64,000 bases of DNA from Paenibacillus yonginensis (GTDB taxonomy: Bacteria; Bacillota; Bacilli; Paenibacillales; Paenibacillaceae): contig NZ_CP014167.1 in the NCBI RefSeq assembly GCF_001685395.1, forward strand, positions 1,617,501 through 1,681,500, read 5' to 3'. The notes below the pieces were generated by a model, which searched no databases, had not been told where the DNA came from, and saw nothing but the letters and a program-made list of their open reading frames with translations. This document shows, piece after piece, positions 62,895 through 64,000 of this stretch (position 1 is the stretch's first letter; each line of letters opens with the position of its first letter). Both the position numbers and the translations under genes were made by a program.

Positions 62895-63572
62895 ATGGGA
62901 AGCAGGATCAGCCGGATGAACGTTACGGAAGAAATCTATAAAATCGTCAAAGAAGATATTTTAACACATAAGCTGCCTGCCGGTGAGAAAGTCAACATCG
63001 ATCAGCTCGCGCGCACGCTGGAAGTCAGTAACATCCCGATTCGCGAAGCGTTATCCCGGCTGCAGTCGGAAGGTTATTTGCATATGGTCCCTTTCAAAGG
63101 GATGTTTGTTAATCTAATGAGCCTTCAGCAATTAAACGAAATATTTGAAATCCGATTACAGCTGGAGCCCCTTGCCGCCGGAAAAGCCGCGTTAACCATT
63201 CCTGATGGAAAGCTCGCCCAATTGAGCTCGGCCTTGGATTCCATTCGCACCAATGAAACTGTCCGGGCAAATGACGGTCTGCAGATGATCACGGAAATGA
63301 ATGATTCCATTCACGGCACGATACTTGAATACTGCGATAATCACAGCCTGCGAACGTTGGTGAACGGTTATATTGAGCAGACTCAAAGATACCTCACGTT
63401 TATTGAATTAAATCTGGATGTAGACGACCGGGAAGTGGAATGGGCCGAACATCATGCTATTTTGCAGGAGCTAATCCGGCGGAACGTCAACGGGGCTTCA
63501 GCCGCAATGTTCGAACATATCAACCAAGCCAGGCAAAGGGCAAACGTCCATTTCAGGAATACAGGAGGCTAA
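62895..63572 (+). CDS. GntR family regulator, FadR/FCD type
   Basis: A 225-residue regulator: GntR winged HTH (VTEEIYKIVKEDILTHKLPA, VNIDQLARTLEVSNIPIREA, LSRLQSEGYL) followed by an all-helical FCD effector domain (about 80-222) with EIFEIRLQLEPLAAGKAALT, the conserved MNDSIHGTILEYCDNH helix and AEHHAILQELIRRNV. FCD proteins usually bind carboxylic acids, often with a metal; lactate or a sugar acid would suit the cluster. The start is probably ATG 62895, though spacing to GGAGGGG (about 12) is long and ATG 62919 is an alternative. Confidence 0.88.
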   Translation: MGSRISRMNVTEEIYKIVKEDILTHKLPAGEKVNIDQLARTLEVSNIPIREALSRLQSEGYLHMVPFKGMFVNLMSLQQLNEIFEIRLQLEPLAAGKAALTIPDGKLAQLSSALDSIRTNETVRANDGLQMITEMNDSIHGTILEYCDNHSLRTLVNGYIEQTQRYLTFIELNLDVDDREVEWAEHHAILQELIRRNVNGASAAMFEHINQARQRANVHFRNTGG

Positions 63573-63575
63573 AAC

Positions 63576-64000
63576 ATGCAGCTGCAGGGGAAAGTGGCGA
63601 TTCTTACAGGCGCCGGCTCCGGAATCGGAGAAACGGCCGCCAAGTTATTTGCTGATCGTGGCGCCCATGTTGTTATAGCGGATTGGAATGAAACCCAAGC
63701 CGTCCGCGTCGCTGACGAGATCAATCGAAAGCTGCCGCCAAATGGCCGGGCCTTAGCGGTGAAGACGGATGTTTCTTCGGAGCAGCAGGTGAAACGGCTC
63801 GTCCAGCAAACCATTGCCGCTTTCGGCTCTATTGATATTTTGGTTAACAATGCGGCCGTCGTCCTTCCCAAGGAGCTTGAGGACATTTCCGAAGACGAAT
63901 GGAACCGGACTGTAGACGTTAATTTGAAGAGCGTTTTTCTGATGATTAAACATTGCATACCTGAGCTTAGAAAACATAGAGGAACCATCGTGAACATGGC
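63576..64000 (+). CDS. SDR family dehydrogenase of the fucose cluster, C-terminus outside the window
   Basis: The first 141 residues of a third short-chain dehydrogenase. ATG 63576 follows ACAGGAGG. The cofactor loop is VAILTGAGSGIGETAAKLFA, then VVIADWNET with an acidic residue ending strand 2 (NAD preference), ILVNNAAVVLPKELEDISED, EWNRTVDVNLKSVFLMIKHC, and the start of the serine strand at IVNM. The catalytic serine and YxxxK lie beyond the window. Together with the two upstream SDRs it could supply the two oxidation steps of the pathway, leaving one spare. Confidence 0.85.
   Translation, partial: MQLQGKVAILTGAGSGIGETAAKLFADRGAHVVIADWNETQAVRVADEINRKLPPNGRALAVKTDVSSEQQVKRLVQQTIAAFGSIDILVNNAAVVLPKELEDISEDEWNRTVDVNLKSVFLMIKHCIPELRKHRGTIVNM

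Overview
The window looks like chromosomal DNA of an endospore-forming, Gram-positive bacterium of the Paenibacillus type. The evidence is two GerA-type germinant receptor operons, a five-gene spore-coat operon, strong AGGAGG ribosome binding sites, frequent GTG and TTG starts, CcpA-type cre boxes, a zinc-free S14 paralogue and a GH11 xylanase very close to Bacillus XynA. I saw no rRNA, tRNA, CRISPR array, insertion sequence or phage gene. No gene-free stretch exceeds about 300 bases.

Layout. 0-4 kb: end of a zinc ABC transporter binding protein, zinc-free ribosomal protein S14, a carotenoid-type membrane protein and a TetR regulator. 4-8.5 kb: an AraC regulator facing four sugar-oxidation genes (three Gfo/Idh/MocA dehydrogenases and a TIM-barrel isomerase/epimerase). 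8.6-13 kb: a TraX-like protein, a yoaS-yozG-yoaT-like trio, an aldo/keto reductase and a DUF1349 protein. 13-17 kb: an arsR-arsB locus with a ruined arsC, and a pfpI-type gene with an internal deletion. 17-27 kb: a two-component system, an MFS exporter with a divergent LysR gene, metY, a hybrid histidine kinase, an aldo/keto reductase, an acetyltransferase and a nucleotidyltransferase. 27-32 kb: germinant receptor operon 1 (A-C-D-B). 32-42 kb: xylanase, an FGE-like lipoprotein, asnA, a ROK regulator with sugar acetyltransferase and MFS genes, a serine hydrolase, a BASS transporter, ppnP and another MFS gene. 42-49 kb: a MarR regulator with a frameshifted quinone reductase, the spore-coat operon, and germinant receptor operon 2 (A-C-B). 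49-53 kb: a GH43 glycosidase with a divergent ArsR-like sensor, a broken lipoprotein gene and a methyltransferase.

53.5-64 kb holds the most coherent system: an apparent oxidative (non-phosphorylative) L-fucose pathway joined to lactate use. In order: IclR regulator, SDR, FAH-family hydrolase, split UxaA-family dehydratase (small and large subunits), SDR, LutA, LutB, LutC, FucU mutarotase, fuconolactonase-type amidohydrolase, GntR/FCD regulator and a third SDR cut by the window end. The pathway read from this is L-fucose to fuconolactone, fuconate, 2-keto-3-deoxyfuconate and 2,4-diketo-3-deoxyfuconate, then pyruvate plus L-lactate, with LutABC oxidising the lactate to pyruvate.

A second theme is broken reading frames. 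Single-base frame changes affect arsC, the quinone reductase, a lipoprotein, a methyltransferase, an SDR and lutB. Three of these lie in A-runs (A7, A7, A9) and each is repaired by removing one A, so base-calling error, transcriptional slippage or phase variation all need to be considered before calling the genes dead.
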